DNA of 64,000 bases from Acidobacteriota bacterium (GTDB taxonomy: Bacteria; Acidobacteriota; Terriglobia; Bryobacterales; Bryobacteraceae), in assembly GCA_018268715.1 (NCBI GenBank), contig JAFDVZ010000014.1, forward strand, positions 62,001-126,000, written 5' to 3'. The position numbers and the translations under genes were made by a program. Positions 1 through 7,345 of this stretch are shown here, piece by piece. The stretch's first letter is position 1; each line of letters opens with the position of its first letter. The notes beneath the pieces were generated by a model, which was not told where the DNA came from, did no database searches, and was given only the letters and a program-made list of their open reading frames with translations.

Positions 1-2
1 TG

Positions 3-2252
3 TGGGAAGCGCGCGCCGCGCTGATCAAACAGCTTGGCGAGAAGGAAGGCCGTCGCCGGATTCGCACGCTTGTACTGGACGGCATGAAACTCGCGCCGCT
101 GAATTCCTCCATGGTCGACATGCGCGACGCCATCCTGCTCGCCGACCGCACCGATTACAAAGGCGCGAGTCAGGATCAACTCTGGGCCGCCTTCGCCAAG
201 CGAGGTCTGGGTGCGTTGGCTTGGGCCGACAACCCCAACACGACGCACGTACTGGCTTCCTTTGTGACGCCCACTAACAAGGGACAGATCGCTATTTTCG
301 ATAGCCCGGTTTCTTTTGGCGACTATGTGAAGGTGGTGGTGTCCGATCTGAATTACGCAGGTTCGACGCTGCCGGTGCAATTGACCTCCACGGCAGGCGA
401 TGTGGAGTCGCTTTCGCTCCGGCGGCAGGGTTCCGTATTCGTCGGGAATCTGCCGACTAGCAGCAACATCGTTAATCGGGAAAACGGAACGTTGAACGTC
501 ACCCCTGGCGACGCAATCGGCGCCTTCTACACCGATTACGACTCGCCTGGTGGAGCCGTCCAGGTGTACGCATTCGCTCCCACGCAGAACCCTTACTATG
601 CCGTCGCGGCCTCCGCGCCGACGTACAGTTTCGACTCGTCGAACGAGCGGCTGTTGAGCACGGCTTCCTTCGCCGCCAAAGTCGACCTCCCATGGGACTT
701 CCCGTTCTTTGGCCGTAAGTACCGCACCATGTTCGTCCACGACAACGGCCTGATCTCGTTCGGCGCCACCACCGTCCTCGACGATCTCACCTTCGGCTGC
801 ACCGATTCGAACGCATTGAGCCAGGTGGCCGGCATCGCTCCGCTGTGGTTCGGCATGACCACCCAGGGTGCGGCTCAGCCAGGCGAGGGCGTGTATGTAA
901 CTCGCAATATCGTGGACTCGGTTACCGTGCGCTGGGCCGGTGAGACGGTATCTCCGTTCGGGCTGGATGGGAACCCGGTGAATTTCGCCGCCACCATCTC
1001 CTACGACGGCAAGATCAGCTTCCAATATGGAAAGGGCAACGCTGAACTCGGTTCGGCGTACAATCCTTACTATTGCGGTCCGGGTCTGACGGCCGGCATC
1101 TCGCCAGGGCACGACCTGTACACGTTCGAAACGGAACTCCCCACATATAACAACCTCGCAGTCCGTTTCGATCCCCCCTTCGGAACGAATACAATTCCGC
1201 AGGGCGTGTTGGAGACTCCCAAGGCGAACGACACTGTGAAGGACTCGCTGAATGTTTCCGGCATCGCCTATGACGCCCAGGCCACGGTCTACAGCGTGGA
1301 CATTCTGATCGATGGCGTCAAGATGGCGAAGACGCGGCCGTCGGTTTCGCGCACGGATTTCTGCGGTCAGCAGAAGGTCAACGGTTGCCCGACGGTCGGC
1401 TTCAACCTGAACGTCAACGTGTCGACGTTGGCGCCGGGCAGCCACGGCGTGCAAGTGCGCGTCACCAACACGCGCGGAGGCTCGGCGGTCTATCCCGATC
1501 AGCCCGTCGCCTTCACCACGCAGGCAGGGCAGGCCAGCCTGCCGACTGGCGCGATCGAAAGCCCCACGGAGGGCCAGGTGGTCAAGGGCGCCGTCACGGT
1601 GAAGGGCTATGCTTCGTCGGCGACGCTCCGCGTCTCCTCGGTGGACACGTTGATTGACGGCATCAGCTACGGCCCCACGAGCTATGGGATCCGTCGCACC
1701 GACATCTGCGGCACGCTGACGCCGACGCCGCCGAACTGTCCGTCGATCGGCTTCCAGTTCACGCTCGACACGGCCAATGAACTGCCCCCGATCACCGATG
1801 GCTCCCACACGATTCAGATCCGCGTTCGCGATGAGTTGGGCCGTTACACGCTCATCCCCGACACGCCGGTTAACTTCAAGGTCAACAACGGCGCCGCGCC
1901 AACCGTCTCCGGCGCGTTTACCTCGATCAAGCCGGGAGCTAAAATCAGCGGCACGGTCGATCTTACGGGCTACGTCTATGGCGTCGGGACCACGGTCAGC
2001 CGCGCCGTGCTGTATGTTGACCAGATGTACAACTACGGGACGGTCGCTTATGGGCAACCCGCGCCGGATGTATGCGCCAGTCTGACGGGCGTCGCTGCTT
2101 GTCCAAATATCGGGTTTACCTATTCTTTCGATACCCGGCGTTTGGACAACGGTCCGCACACGTTGTCGATCGGCGCTGTGACGCCGGCGGGCGTCTTCCT
2201 GATACCGGGAGTGGGCTCGCCGGTGATGAGCGTCGTAGTGAATAACCAGTAG
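3..2252 (+). CDS. Secreted M36 (fungalysin-like) metallopeptidase, C-terminal part, with Ig-like repeats
   Basis: The frame is open from base 3, so the gene starts upstream of the window. The first ~75 residues match the C-terminal end of M36 fungalysin catalytic domains (the segment with MRDAILLAD and AFAKRGLGALA); the HEXXH zinc site would lie upstream and is not visible. A beta-rich region of the type found in secreted proteases follows (TSTAGDVESLSL), then a nidogen-like segment (DFPFFGRKY, HDNGLISFG). Three related ~110-residue Ig-like repeats begin near bases 1203, 1549 and 1911. Each carries a DxCG/DVCA...CPxxGF cysteine pair that could form a disulfide, and a PGSHG/DGSHT/NGPHT turn. 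Likely an exported protein-degrading enzyme. An internal ATG at 84 could be mistaken for the start, but homology extends upstream of it. Confidence 0.8.
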   Translation, partial: WEARAALIKQLGEKEGRRRIRTLVLDGMKLAPLNSSMVDMRDAILLADRTDYKGASQDQLWAAFAKRGLGALAWADNPNTTHVLASFVTPTNKGQIAIFDSPVSFGDYVKVVVSDLNYAGSTLPVQLTSTAGDVESLSLRRQGSVFVGNLPTSSNIVNRENGTLNVTPGDAIGAFYTDYDSPGGAVQVYAFAPTQNPYYAVAASAPTYSFDSSNERLLSTASFAAKVDLPWDFPFFGRKYRTMFVHDNGLISFGATTVLDDLTFGCTDSNALSQVAGIAPLWFGMTTQGAAQPGEGVYVTRNIVDSVTVRWAGETVSPFGLDGNPVNFAATISYDGKISFQYGKGNAELGSAYNPYYCGPGLTAGISPGHDLYTFETELPTYNNLAVRFDPPFGTNTIPQGVLETPKANDTVKDSLNVSGIAYDAQATVYSVDILIDGVKMAKTRPSVSRTDFCGQQKVNGCPTVGFNLNVNVSTLAPGSHGVQVRVTNTRGGSAVYPDQPVAFTTQAGQASLPTGAIESPTEGQVVKGAVTVKGYASSATLRVSSVDTLIDGISYGPTSYGIRRTDICGTLTPTPPNCPSIGFQFTLDTANELPPITDGSHTIQIRVRDELGRYTLIPDTPVNFKVNNGAAPTVSGAFTSIKPGAKISGTVDLTGYVYGVGTTVSRAVLYVDQMYNYGTVAYGQPAPDVCASLTGVAACPNIGFTYSFDTRRLDNGPHTLSIGAVTPAGVFLIPGVGSPVMSVVVNNQ

Positions 2253-2274
2253 CAGGGACCGCTGTCCCGCCGAT

Positions 2275-2337
2275 GGGGCGGGGCGTCGGAAAGCGGCCGC
2301 CAGGCGCCGCGAAACGACGCCCCGCCCTATTTCTTTT
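2275..2337 (+). terminator. Rho-independent terminator after the M36 peptidase
   Basis: Bases 2275-2288 and 2315-2327 form a 13-bp GC-rich perfect stem, extendable by a G-U pair. The 26-base loop holds a second small stem (GCGGC 2293-2297 with GCCGC 2306-2310). A T-rich run, TATTTCTTTT, follows at 2328-2337. This is the best intrinsic terminator in the window and isolates the peptidase from the SPFH cassette. Confidence 0.85.
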
Positions 2338-2387
2338 CGGGCGTTCGAGCAGTCCGGGCGCGACTTCCCGCCCGCAGGGAAGCCCGC

Positions 2388-2422
2388 TATACTCGTGAGT
2401 ACGTAACGGAGGGACTGAGACC
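2388..2422 (+). promoter_or_regulatory. Candidate -10 box and ribosome binding site for the SPFH cassette
   Basis: TATACT at 2388-2393 resembles a sigma-70 -10 element. No convincing -35 lies 16-18 bases upstream (TTCCCG at 2365). GGAGGG at 2408-2413, nine bases before the GTG at 2423, is a good Shine-Dalgarno sequence and fixes that start. Confidence 0.4.
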
Positions 2423-3436
2423 GTGAGCTTGAAAGACTTCCTCAAGAAACAGTTCATCGACGTCATCCACTGGACCGAGCCGGAGGACGGCATCCTTGCC
2501 TACCGGTTCCCCATGCAGGATATGGAAATCCAGAACGGCGGCCAACTGACGGTGCGCGAATCGCAGATGGCGGCGTTCGTCAACGAAGGCCAGGTGGCCG
2601 ATGTGTTCGGGCCCGGACTCTATACCCTGAACACGCGAACCTTGCCGTTGCTCACCAACCTCATGAACTGGGACAAAGCGTTCCAGTCGCCCTTCAAAAG
2701 CGACGTGTACTTTTTTTCCACGCGCATGCAGGTGAACCAGAAGTGGGGCACGCCGATGCCGATCACCATCCGCGACCGTGAATTCGGCGCGGTCCGCCTG
2801 CGCGCGTTCGGAATTTACTCCTGGCATCTGTCCGACCCCCGCGCCTTCTATACAAAGGTGAGCGGAACGCGCGAAGAGTACCGGACGGCGGACATTGAGG
2901 GGCAACTTCGCAATACGATCACCGGGGGCATGAGCGGACTGTTCGCGCAGAGCCAGATTCCGTTTCTGGACATGGCCGCCAATCAGATCGAACTCGGAGC
3001 CCGGATCGGCGAGTTCATGAAGCCCTCGTTCGCGGCGCTCGGGCTGCAACTCGATACGTTCGTGGTGGAGAATCTGTCGCTTCCCGACGAACTGCAGAAG
3101 ATTCTCGATCAGCGCATCAGCATGAACATGATCGGCGACATGAACCGCTACACGCAGTTTCAGGTGGCGCAGTCCATGCCGATCGCAGCCGCAAACGAGG
3201 GCTCTGGCGGCGCCGGCCTGGGCGCTGGACTCGGCGTCGGGATGGGCATGGCGAACGCGATGATGAACGCGATGCGGCCGCCCTCCCCGCCGGATGCTCC
3301 GCCGGCCGCGCCACAGCCTCCCGCCGCGTCGGGTGCGCCGCCGGCCGCTGGCGCCGAAACAAAGTTCTGCGTCGAATGCGGCAAACCAATCCCCCGGCGC
3401 GCCAAGTTCTGCCCCGAATGCGGAGGGGCCCAATAG
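2423..3436 (+). CDS. SPFH/band-7 family protein with C-terminal zinc ribbon
   Basis: A 337-residue protein with a GTG start supported by GGAGGG nine bases upstream. The first ~240 residues look like the SPFH/prohibitin-like 'virion core protein' family related to Bacillus YdjI, a partner in PspA membrane-stress loci. An Ala/Pro/Gly-rich linker (~245-312) leads to a zinc ribbon with C316, C319, C330 and C333. No transmembrane helix or signal peptide is visible, so it is probably a cytoplasmic protein that assembles on the inner face of the membrane. It opens a cassette with two more zinc-ribbon proteins, DUF350, a spermidine-synthase-like enzyme and an amine oxidase, and probably scaffolds them. 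The family call is firm; the role is inferred. Confidence 0.85.
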   Translation: MSLKDFLKKQFIDVIHWTEPEDGILAYRFPMQDMEIQNGGQLTVRESQMAAFVNEGQVADVFGPGLYTLNTRTLPLLTNLMNWDKAFQSPFKSDVYFFSTRMQVNQKWGTPMPITIRDREFGAVRLRAFGIYSWHLSDPRAFYTKVSGTREEYRTADIEGQLRNTITGGMSGLFAQSQIPFLDMAANQIELGARIGEFMKPSFAALGLQLDTFVVENLSLPDELQKILDQRISMNMIGDMNRYTQFQVAQSMPIAAANEGSGGAGLGAGLGVGMGMANAMMNAMRPPSPPDAPPAAPQPPAASGAPPAAGAETKFCVECGKPIPRRAKFCPECGGAQ

Positions 3437-3451
3437 CCCGACGGAAAGCCG

Positions 3452-4090
3452 ATGAGCAAGCCCTCCGGGAACTGCCCTAGCTGCGGCGCGCCGGTGCAGT
3501 TTCGCTTCTCGAGTTCTGTACAGACCACGTGCGAGTATTGCCGCTCGATCGTGGTGCGGACGGACGTGGATATTCAGCAGGTCGGCAAGGTCGCGGATCT
3601 CCCGGCCAACAGTTCGCCTATCCAGATCGGGACAGAGGGCGTCTTCAATGACAAGCCGTTCGTCGTCGCGGGCCGCATCATTTATGAGTACGTGCAGGGC
3701 AACTGGAACGAATGGCGCCTGGTGTTCAACGATGGCGTCAACGGGTGGCTATCGGACGCACAACTCGAGTACGACATCTCCTTCCAGGTGGGAGGCACCC
3801 TGCCGCTGCCAGGGCCGGCCGAGATCGAACCGGGCCAGACCCTGAGCTTCCATGGCAAGCAGTATGAAGTGACTTCCATCACGCGGGCGCGGTACCGCGG
3901 CGTCGAGGGAGAGTTGCCCTTTCAATATTGGGACAAGACGGTTACGCCGTTCGCCGATCTTCGGACCGGCGCCGGAGATTTTGGAACCCTCGATTACAGT
4001 GAGCATCCGCCACTGCTGTTTCTTGGGCAGGTGGTGGACTTCGATTCGCTTCGCCTCACGAACTTGCGGTCGTTTGAAGGGTGGAGTTGA
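3452..4090 (+). CDS. Zinc-ribbon DUF4178 protein
   Basis: A 212-residue soluble protein. An N-terminal zinc ribbon (C8, C11, C27, C30) is followed by a beta-rich DUF4178-like domain with WNEWRLVF, GWLSD and the terminal YSEHPPLLF-type segment. DUF4178 has no known biochemical activity; from general knowledge it recurs next to DUF350 and polyamine-synthase-like genes. The gene lies 15 bases after the SPFH gene, and its TGA (4088-4090) shares a base with the ATG of the next gene (TGATG), so translation is probably coupled. It looks like a shorter soluble paralogue of the product of the next gene. Confidence 0.75.
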   Translation: MSKPSGNCPSCGAPVQFRFSSSVQTTCEYCRSIVVRTDVDIQQVGKVADLPANSSPIQIGTEGVFNDKPFVVAGRIIYEYVQGNWNEWRLVFNDGVNGWLSDAQLEYDISFQVGGTLPLPGPAEIEPGQTLSFHGKQYEVTSITRARYRGVEGELPFQYWDKTVTPFADLRTGAGDFGTLDYSEHPPLLFLGQVVDFDSLRLTNLRSFEGWS

Positions 4091-5379
4091 TGACCCCGCC
4101 CTCCGCGCCACAGGTCAAGATGCAGTCGCTGTACTGCCCGAACTGCGGCGGAGGCGTGGAGTTGCGCGGGTTTGCGAATACGTTGACCGTGGTCTGCCGG
4201 CACTGCGCGTCGATCCTGGACACCGGCACGCCCACTGTCCGGATCATCGGCCAGTTTCAGACGGCGCAGATCCGAAAGCCGATCATCGAACTCGGGGCGC
4301 GAGGGAAATTCGATAACACGACTTACGAAATTATCGGATTTCAGGTCCGTTCGGATGAGCACGAAGAGTGGGAGTGGGCGGAATACGTTCTTTTCAATCC
4401 CTTTAAGGGCTTTCTCTACCTAACCGAATACAACGGCCATTGGAACCTGGTGCGGCCTGTTCGCGCCATACCCGCTAGTGCGAGTTCGGGAGCGAGGCCC
4501 GCCGTAATCTGGCAGGGCCGAACCCACAGGCATTTCCAGAGCGCCGTCGCCAAGACGCTGTTCGTGCTTGGAGAGTTCCCGTGGCGCGTGGCGGTGGGTG
4601 AAAAGGTTCGGGTGGACGATTACACCTGCCCGCCGTATGTGCTTTCCGCCGAGCATACCGGCAGCGAAACCACTTGGTCCGAAGGCGAATATTACGACGG
4701 ATGCCGCATCTGGCAGGCGTTTGGGCTGCAAGGGGCGCCGCCGTCTGCCCGCGGCATATATGTCAACCAGCCCGCTCCCACGGAAAGTTCGAGGGAGGTC
4801 CTGCGGTTGTGCGCCATCCTCGAATTGGCGCTGATTGTGATGGCGCTGTTCTTCTATGTGACGGATCGCCATGAGACGGTCCTCAAGGAGACGCGGCAGT
4901 TTGTCCAGTCCAGTACGGGAGAAGCCAGTTACGTCACACCGCCTTTTGAACTCAAGGGCCGCACGTCTAACGTCCAGGTGCGCACCGAAACGGATGTCGA
5001 CAACCATTGGGTTTACTTCAACTACGCGTTGATTAACAGCGACAACGGCCACGCTTATGACTTCGGCCGCGAAGTGAGCTATTACTACGGCCGCGACAGC
5101 GACGGTAGTTGGAGCGAGGGCGGCAGGAACGACACGGTCACGATTCCATCCGTGCCATCGGGGCGTTACTACCTGCGAGTCGAGCCCGAGGGCGATCCCG
5201 GCACTCCGCCCGTGACCTATACCGTGACCCTGCGGCGCGATATCCCGAACGGAACGTTCTTTGTTCTGGCCGCGCTTCTGCTGCCCGTTCCGGCCATCAT
5301 CGTGTGGTGGCGCCGATACAAGTACGAATACAGCCGCTGGCAGGAAAGCGATTACGCCTCGGGAGGAGGCGACGACTGA
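4090..5379 (+). CDS. Membrane-anchored zinc-ribbon DUF4178 protein
   Basis: 429 residues from the ATG at 4090. A GTG at 4081 is also in frame, but the ATG overlaps the previous stop (TGATG) and has GAAGGG about eight bases upstream. An N-terminal zinc ribbon (C16, C19, C36, C39) precedes a DUF4178-like domain whose WEWAEYVLFNP and WNLVRPV segments parallel the preceding gene. Two hydrophobic segments follow (about 240-260 and 390-412) that flank a ~130-residue, probably extracytoplasmic, beta-rich domain with GRYYLRVEPEGD. The topology suggests a bridge between a cytoplasmic zinc ribbon and a periplasmic sensing or binding domain. Function unknown; paralogy with the previous product is clear from domain order. 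Confidence 0.75.
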   Translation: MTPPSAPQVKMQSLYCPNCGGGVELRGFANTLTVVCRHCASILDTGTPTVRIIGQFQTAQIRKPIIELGARGKFDNTTYEIIGFQVRSDEHEEWEWAEYVLFNPFKGFLYLTEYNGHWNLVRPVRAIPASASSGARPAVIWQGRTHRHFQSAVAKTLFVLGEFPWRVAVGEKVRVDDYTCPPYVLSAEHTGSETTWSEGEYYDGCRIWQAFGLQGAPPSARGIYVNQPAPTESSREVLRLCAILELALIVMALFFYVTDRHETVLKETRQFVQSSTGEASYVTPPFELKGRTSNVQVRTETDVDNHWVYFNYALINSDNGHAYDFGREVSYYYGRDSDGSWSEGGRNDTVTIPSVPSGRYYLRVEPEGDPGTPPVTYTVTLRRDIPNGTFFVLAALLLPVPAIIVWWRRYKYEYSRWQESDYASGGGDD

Positions 5380-5567
5380 TGCTACGACACCCACTCTATC
5401 TTCTATATGGCGTCGCGATTCTGGGCGCGTTCGGCGCCGCCGAATACCGCGGCTGGAGCCTGCACCGGATCAACGAAGTGAATGACGTTCCCAAAACGGT
5501 GCGCGACAATCCTGGAGCTTACCGCTCGCACTATGGCTACTATCCTCGATACATGGGAGGCAAGTAA
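5379..5567 (+). CDS. Small single-span membrane protein of the DUF350/DUF4178 cassette
   Basis: A 62-residue protein whose ATG overlaps the previous TGA (TGATG at 5377-5381) and whose TAA overlaps the next ATG (5565-5569). One N-terminal hydrophobic helix (LYLLYGVAILGAFGAAEY) is followed by a basic region and a short tail rich in Tyr and Gly (YGYYPRYMGG). No family was recognised. The overlaps on both sides strongly support that it is translated as part of the operon, perhaps as a small subunit of a membrane complex with the DUF350 protein. Confidence 0.7.
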   Translation: MLRHPLYLLYGVAILGAFGAAEYRGWSLHRINEVNDVPKTVRDNPGAYRSHYGYYPRYMGGK

Positions 5568-5779
5568 TGACTGAGTTTCACCCCGGATACCTGTTGAACG
5601 CAGCGGTGTTCGCAGCGTTGGGCATCCTGATCTTCATCGTGTCCTTCGCCGTGGTCGATTGGATCACACCGTACCAGCTGTGGAAGGAGATTGTCGAGGA
5701 GAAGAACCTGGCGCTCGCCGTGCTGGTCGGCGCGATGAGTATTGGAATGTGCATCATCATCGCCGCCGCCGTTCACTAA
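5567..5779 (+). CDS. DUF350 family membrane protein
   Basis: A 70-residue, two-helix integral membrane protein (about 9-29 and 48-68) with a polar loop containing TPYQLWKEIVEEKNLALA. This helix-loop-helix pattern with a conserved charged loop is typical of DUF350 (the E. coli YjfL family, which normally has paired units; this is a single unit). Its start overlaps the preceding TAA by one base. In E. coli, DUF350 sits beside a PspA-like protein and a glutathionylspermidine-synthase-like protein; here the neighbour is a spermidine-synthase-like membrane enzyme. Role unknown, probably envelope-associated. Confidence 0.75.
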   Translation: MTEFHPGYLLNAAVFAALGILIFIVSFAVVDWITPYQLWKEIVEEKNLALAVLVGAMSIGMCIIIAAAVH

Positions 5780-5797
5780 GCTCTTGCGGGTAATGTC

Positions 5798-7345
5798 GTG
5801 GCCAGCGGCGGGCGTTCAGCCCGCTCCCGACTTCCGCCAACCAACATAGTGCCGGTAGTCCTGTTCATTTCCGTCTTCCTGATCGCGGCGTGCGGCCTGA
5901 TCTATGAGCTGATCGCTGGCACGCTGGCGAGTTATCTGCTTGGAGATAGCGTTCTCCAGTTTTCCACCGTCATCGGATCCTATCTCTTTGCGATGGGAGT
6001 CGGCAGTTACCTGTCTCGATACATACGAACGGGTCTGGTCACTCAATTTGTCTACATCGAGCTGATGGTGGGCGTTGTCGGCGGCTTCTCCTCGTCGGCT
6101 TTGTTTCTTGCCTTCGCCTACACGCAGGGATTTCGGCTCCTGTTGTACGTCGTTGTGATCGCCGTTGGTATTCTGGTGGGCCTGGAGATCCCGCTGCTCA
6201 TGCGGATCCTGCAGTCCCGTCTTGAGTTCAGCGAGTTGGTGGCGCACGTTCTGACGTTCGACTATCTCGGCGCGCTGGGCGCCTCGCTCCTGTTTCCGAT
6301 CATCCTGGTGCCCAAGTTAGGGATGGTCCGCTCGGCGATCCTCTTCGGAATCGTCAACGCTGGGGTTGCGCTCTGGTCAACGTGGATCTTCAAGGACCAA
6401 CTTCGCGGCCGTACCCTGCTGCGAGGCGGATGCGCGGCGGTGCTGGTCCTGCTCGGGGCGGGCATGGCGTTTGCCGACTACATCTCTTCGGCGGCCGATA
6501 ACAGCCTATACGCCGACGAGGTCATCTTCGCCCGCAACACGCGTTACCAACGCATCGTTCTGACGAGGTGGAAGGACGACCTTCGACTTTTCCTAAGTTC
6601 CCACCTCCAATTCAGTTCGCGGGATGAATACCGCTATCATGAGGCGCTCGTCCACCCCGGTCTGGCGGCCTTGCCCGGCGCTCGCCGAGTGCTGGTTCTG
6701 GGCGGCGGAGATGGCCTCGCACTGCGCGAAATTCTGAAATACCTGACGGTTGAAAGCATCACCCTGGTCGATCTCGATCCCGAGATGACGCAGCTCTTCA
6801 AGACTCATCCTCTGCTGTCGCGGCTCAACGGAGGATCGTTCAGCGCGCCGCGCGTCCACGTGATCAATTGGGACGCCTTCGCTTGGCTCGATACGAATCA
6901 GGAGTTTTTCGACTTCGTCGTTGTCGACTTTCCGGATCCCACCAATTACTCGTTGGGCAAGCTCTATACAACGGCCTTCTATCGCCTGCTCGCGAAGCAT
7001 CTCAGCCGCTCCGGGACGTTTGTCGTGCAAAGCACCTCGCCCTTGTTCGCCCGCCAAAGCTATTGGTGCATAGCGAACACGATTGAAGCGGCGGGGCTCA
7101 AGACGTTTCCTTATCACGTTTACGTGCCCAGTTTCGGCGAGTGGGGCTTCGTGCTGGCGGGGCGGGACGCCTACGACCCGCCCCGGCAATTGCCCTCCGC
7201 GCTCCGTTTCCTGACGGTGGCGAACGTCCCCGAGTTGTTCCATTTTCCGGCCGACATGCAGCGCATCCCCGCGGAGGCGAATCGGCTGAACGACCAGGTC
7301 TTGGTCCGCTACTATGAGCGCGAATGGAAGGAGATTGCCCGCTGA
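5798..7345 (+). CDS. Membrane-embedded spermidine-synthase-like (polyamine aminopropyltransferase) protein
   Basis: 515 residues from a GTG start. The first ~220 residues carry about seven hydrophobic helices; the C-terminal ~250 residues are a Rossmann methyltransferase-like spermidine synthase domain. Visible family motifs are YHE (280-282), GGGDG (302-306) for the aminopropyl-donor pocket, DLDP, and the catalytic-type DFPDP (377-381). Soluble SpeE has only the second domain, so this is the fused membrane form. The substrate is not known: the motifs argue that it is catalytically competent, but donor and acceptor cannot be read from sequence. No good Shine-Dalgarno precedes the GTG. The stop overlaps the next start (TGATG at 7343-7347). 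Confidence 0.85.
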   Translation: MASGGRSARSRLPPTNIVPVVLFISVFLIAACGLIYELIAGTLASYLLGDSVLQFSTVIGSYLFAMGVGSYLSRYIRTGLVTQFVYIELMVGVVGGFSSSALFLAFAYTQGFRLLLYVVVIAVGILVGLEIPLLMRILQSRLEFSELVAHVLTFDYLGALGASLLFPIILVPKLGMVRSAILFGIVNAGVALWSTWIFKDQLRGRTLLRGGCAAVLVLLGAGMAFADYISSAADNSLYADEVIFARNTRYQRIVLTRWKDDLRLFLSSHLQFSSRDEYRYHEALVHPGLAALPGARRVLVLGGGDGLALREILKYLTVESITLVDLDPEMTQLFKTHPLLSRLNGGSFSAPRVHVINWDAFAWLDTNQEFFDFVVVDFPDPTNYSLGKLYTTAFYRLLAKHLSRSGTFVVQSTSPLFARQSYWCIANTIEAAGLKTFPYHVYVPSFGEWGFVLAGRDAYDPPRQLPSALRFLTVANVPELFHFPADMQRIPAEANRLNDQVLVRYYEREWKEIAR

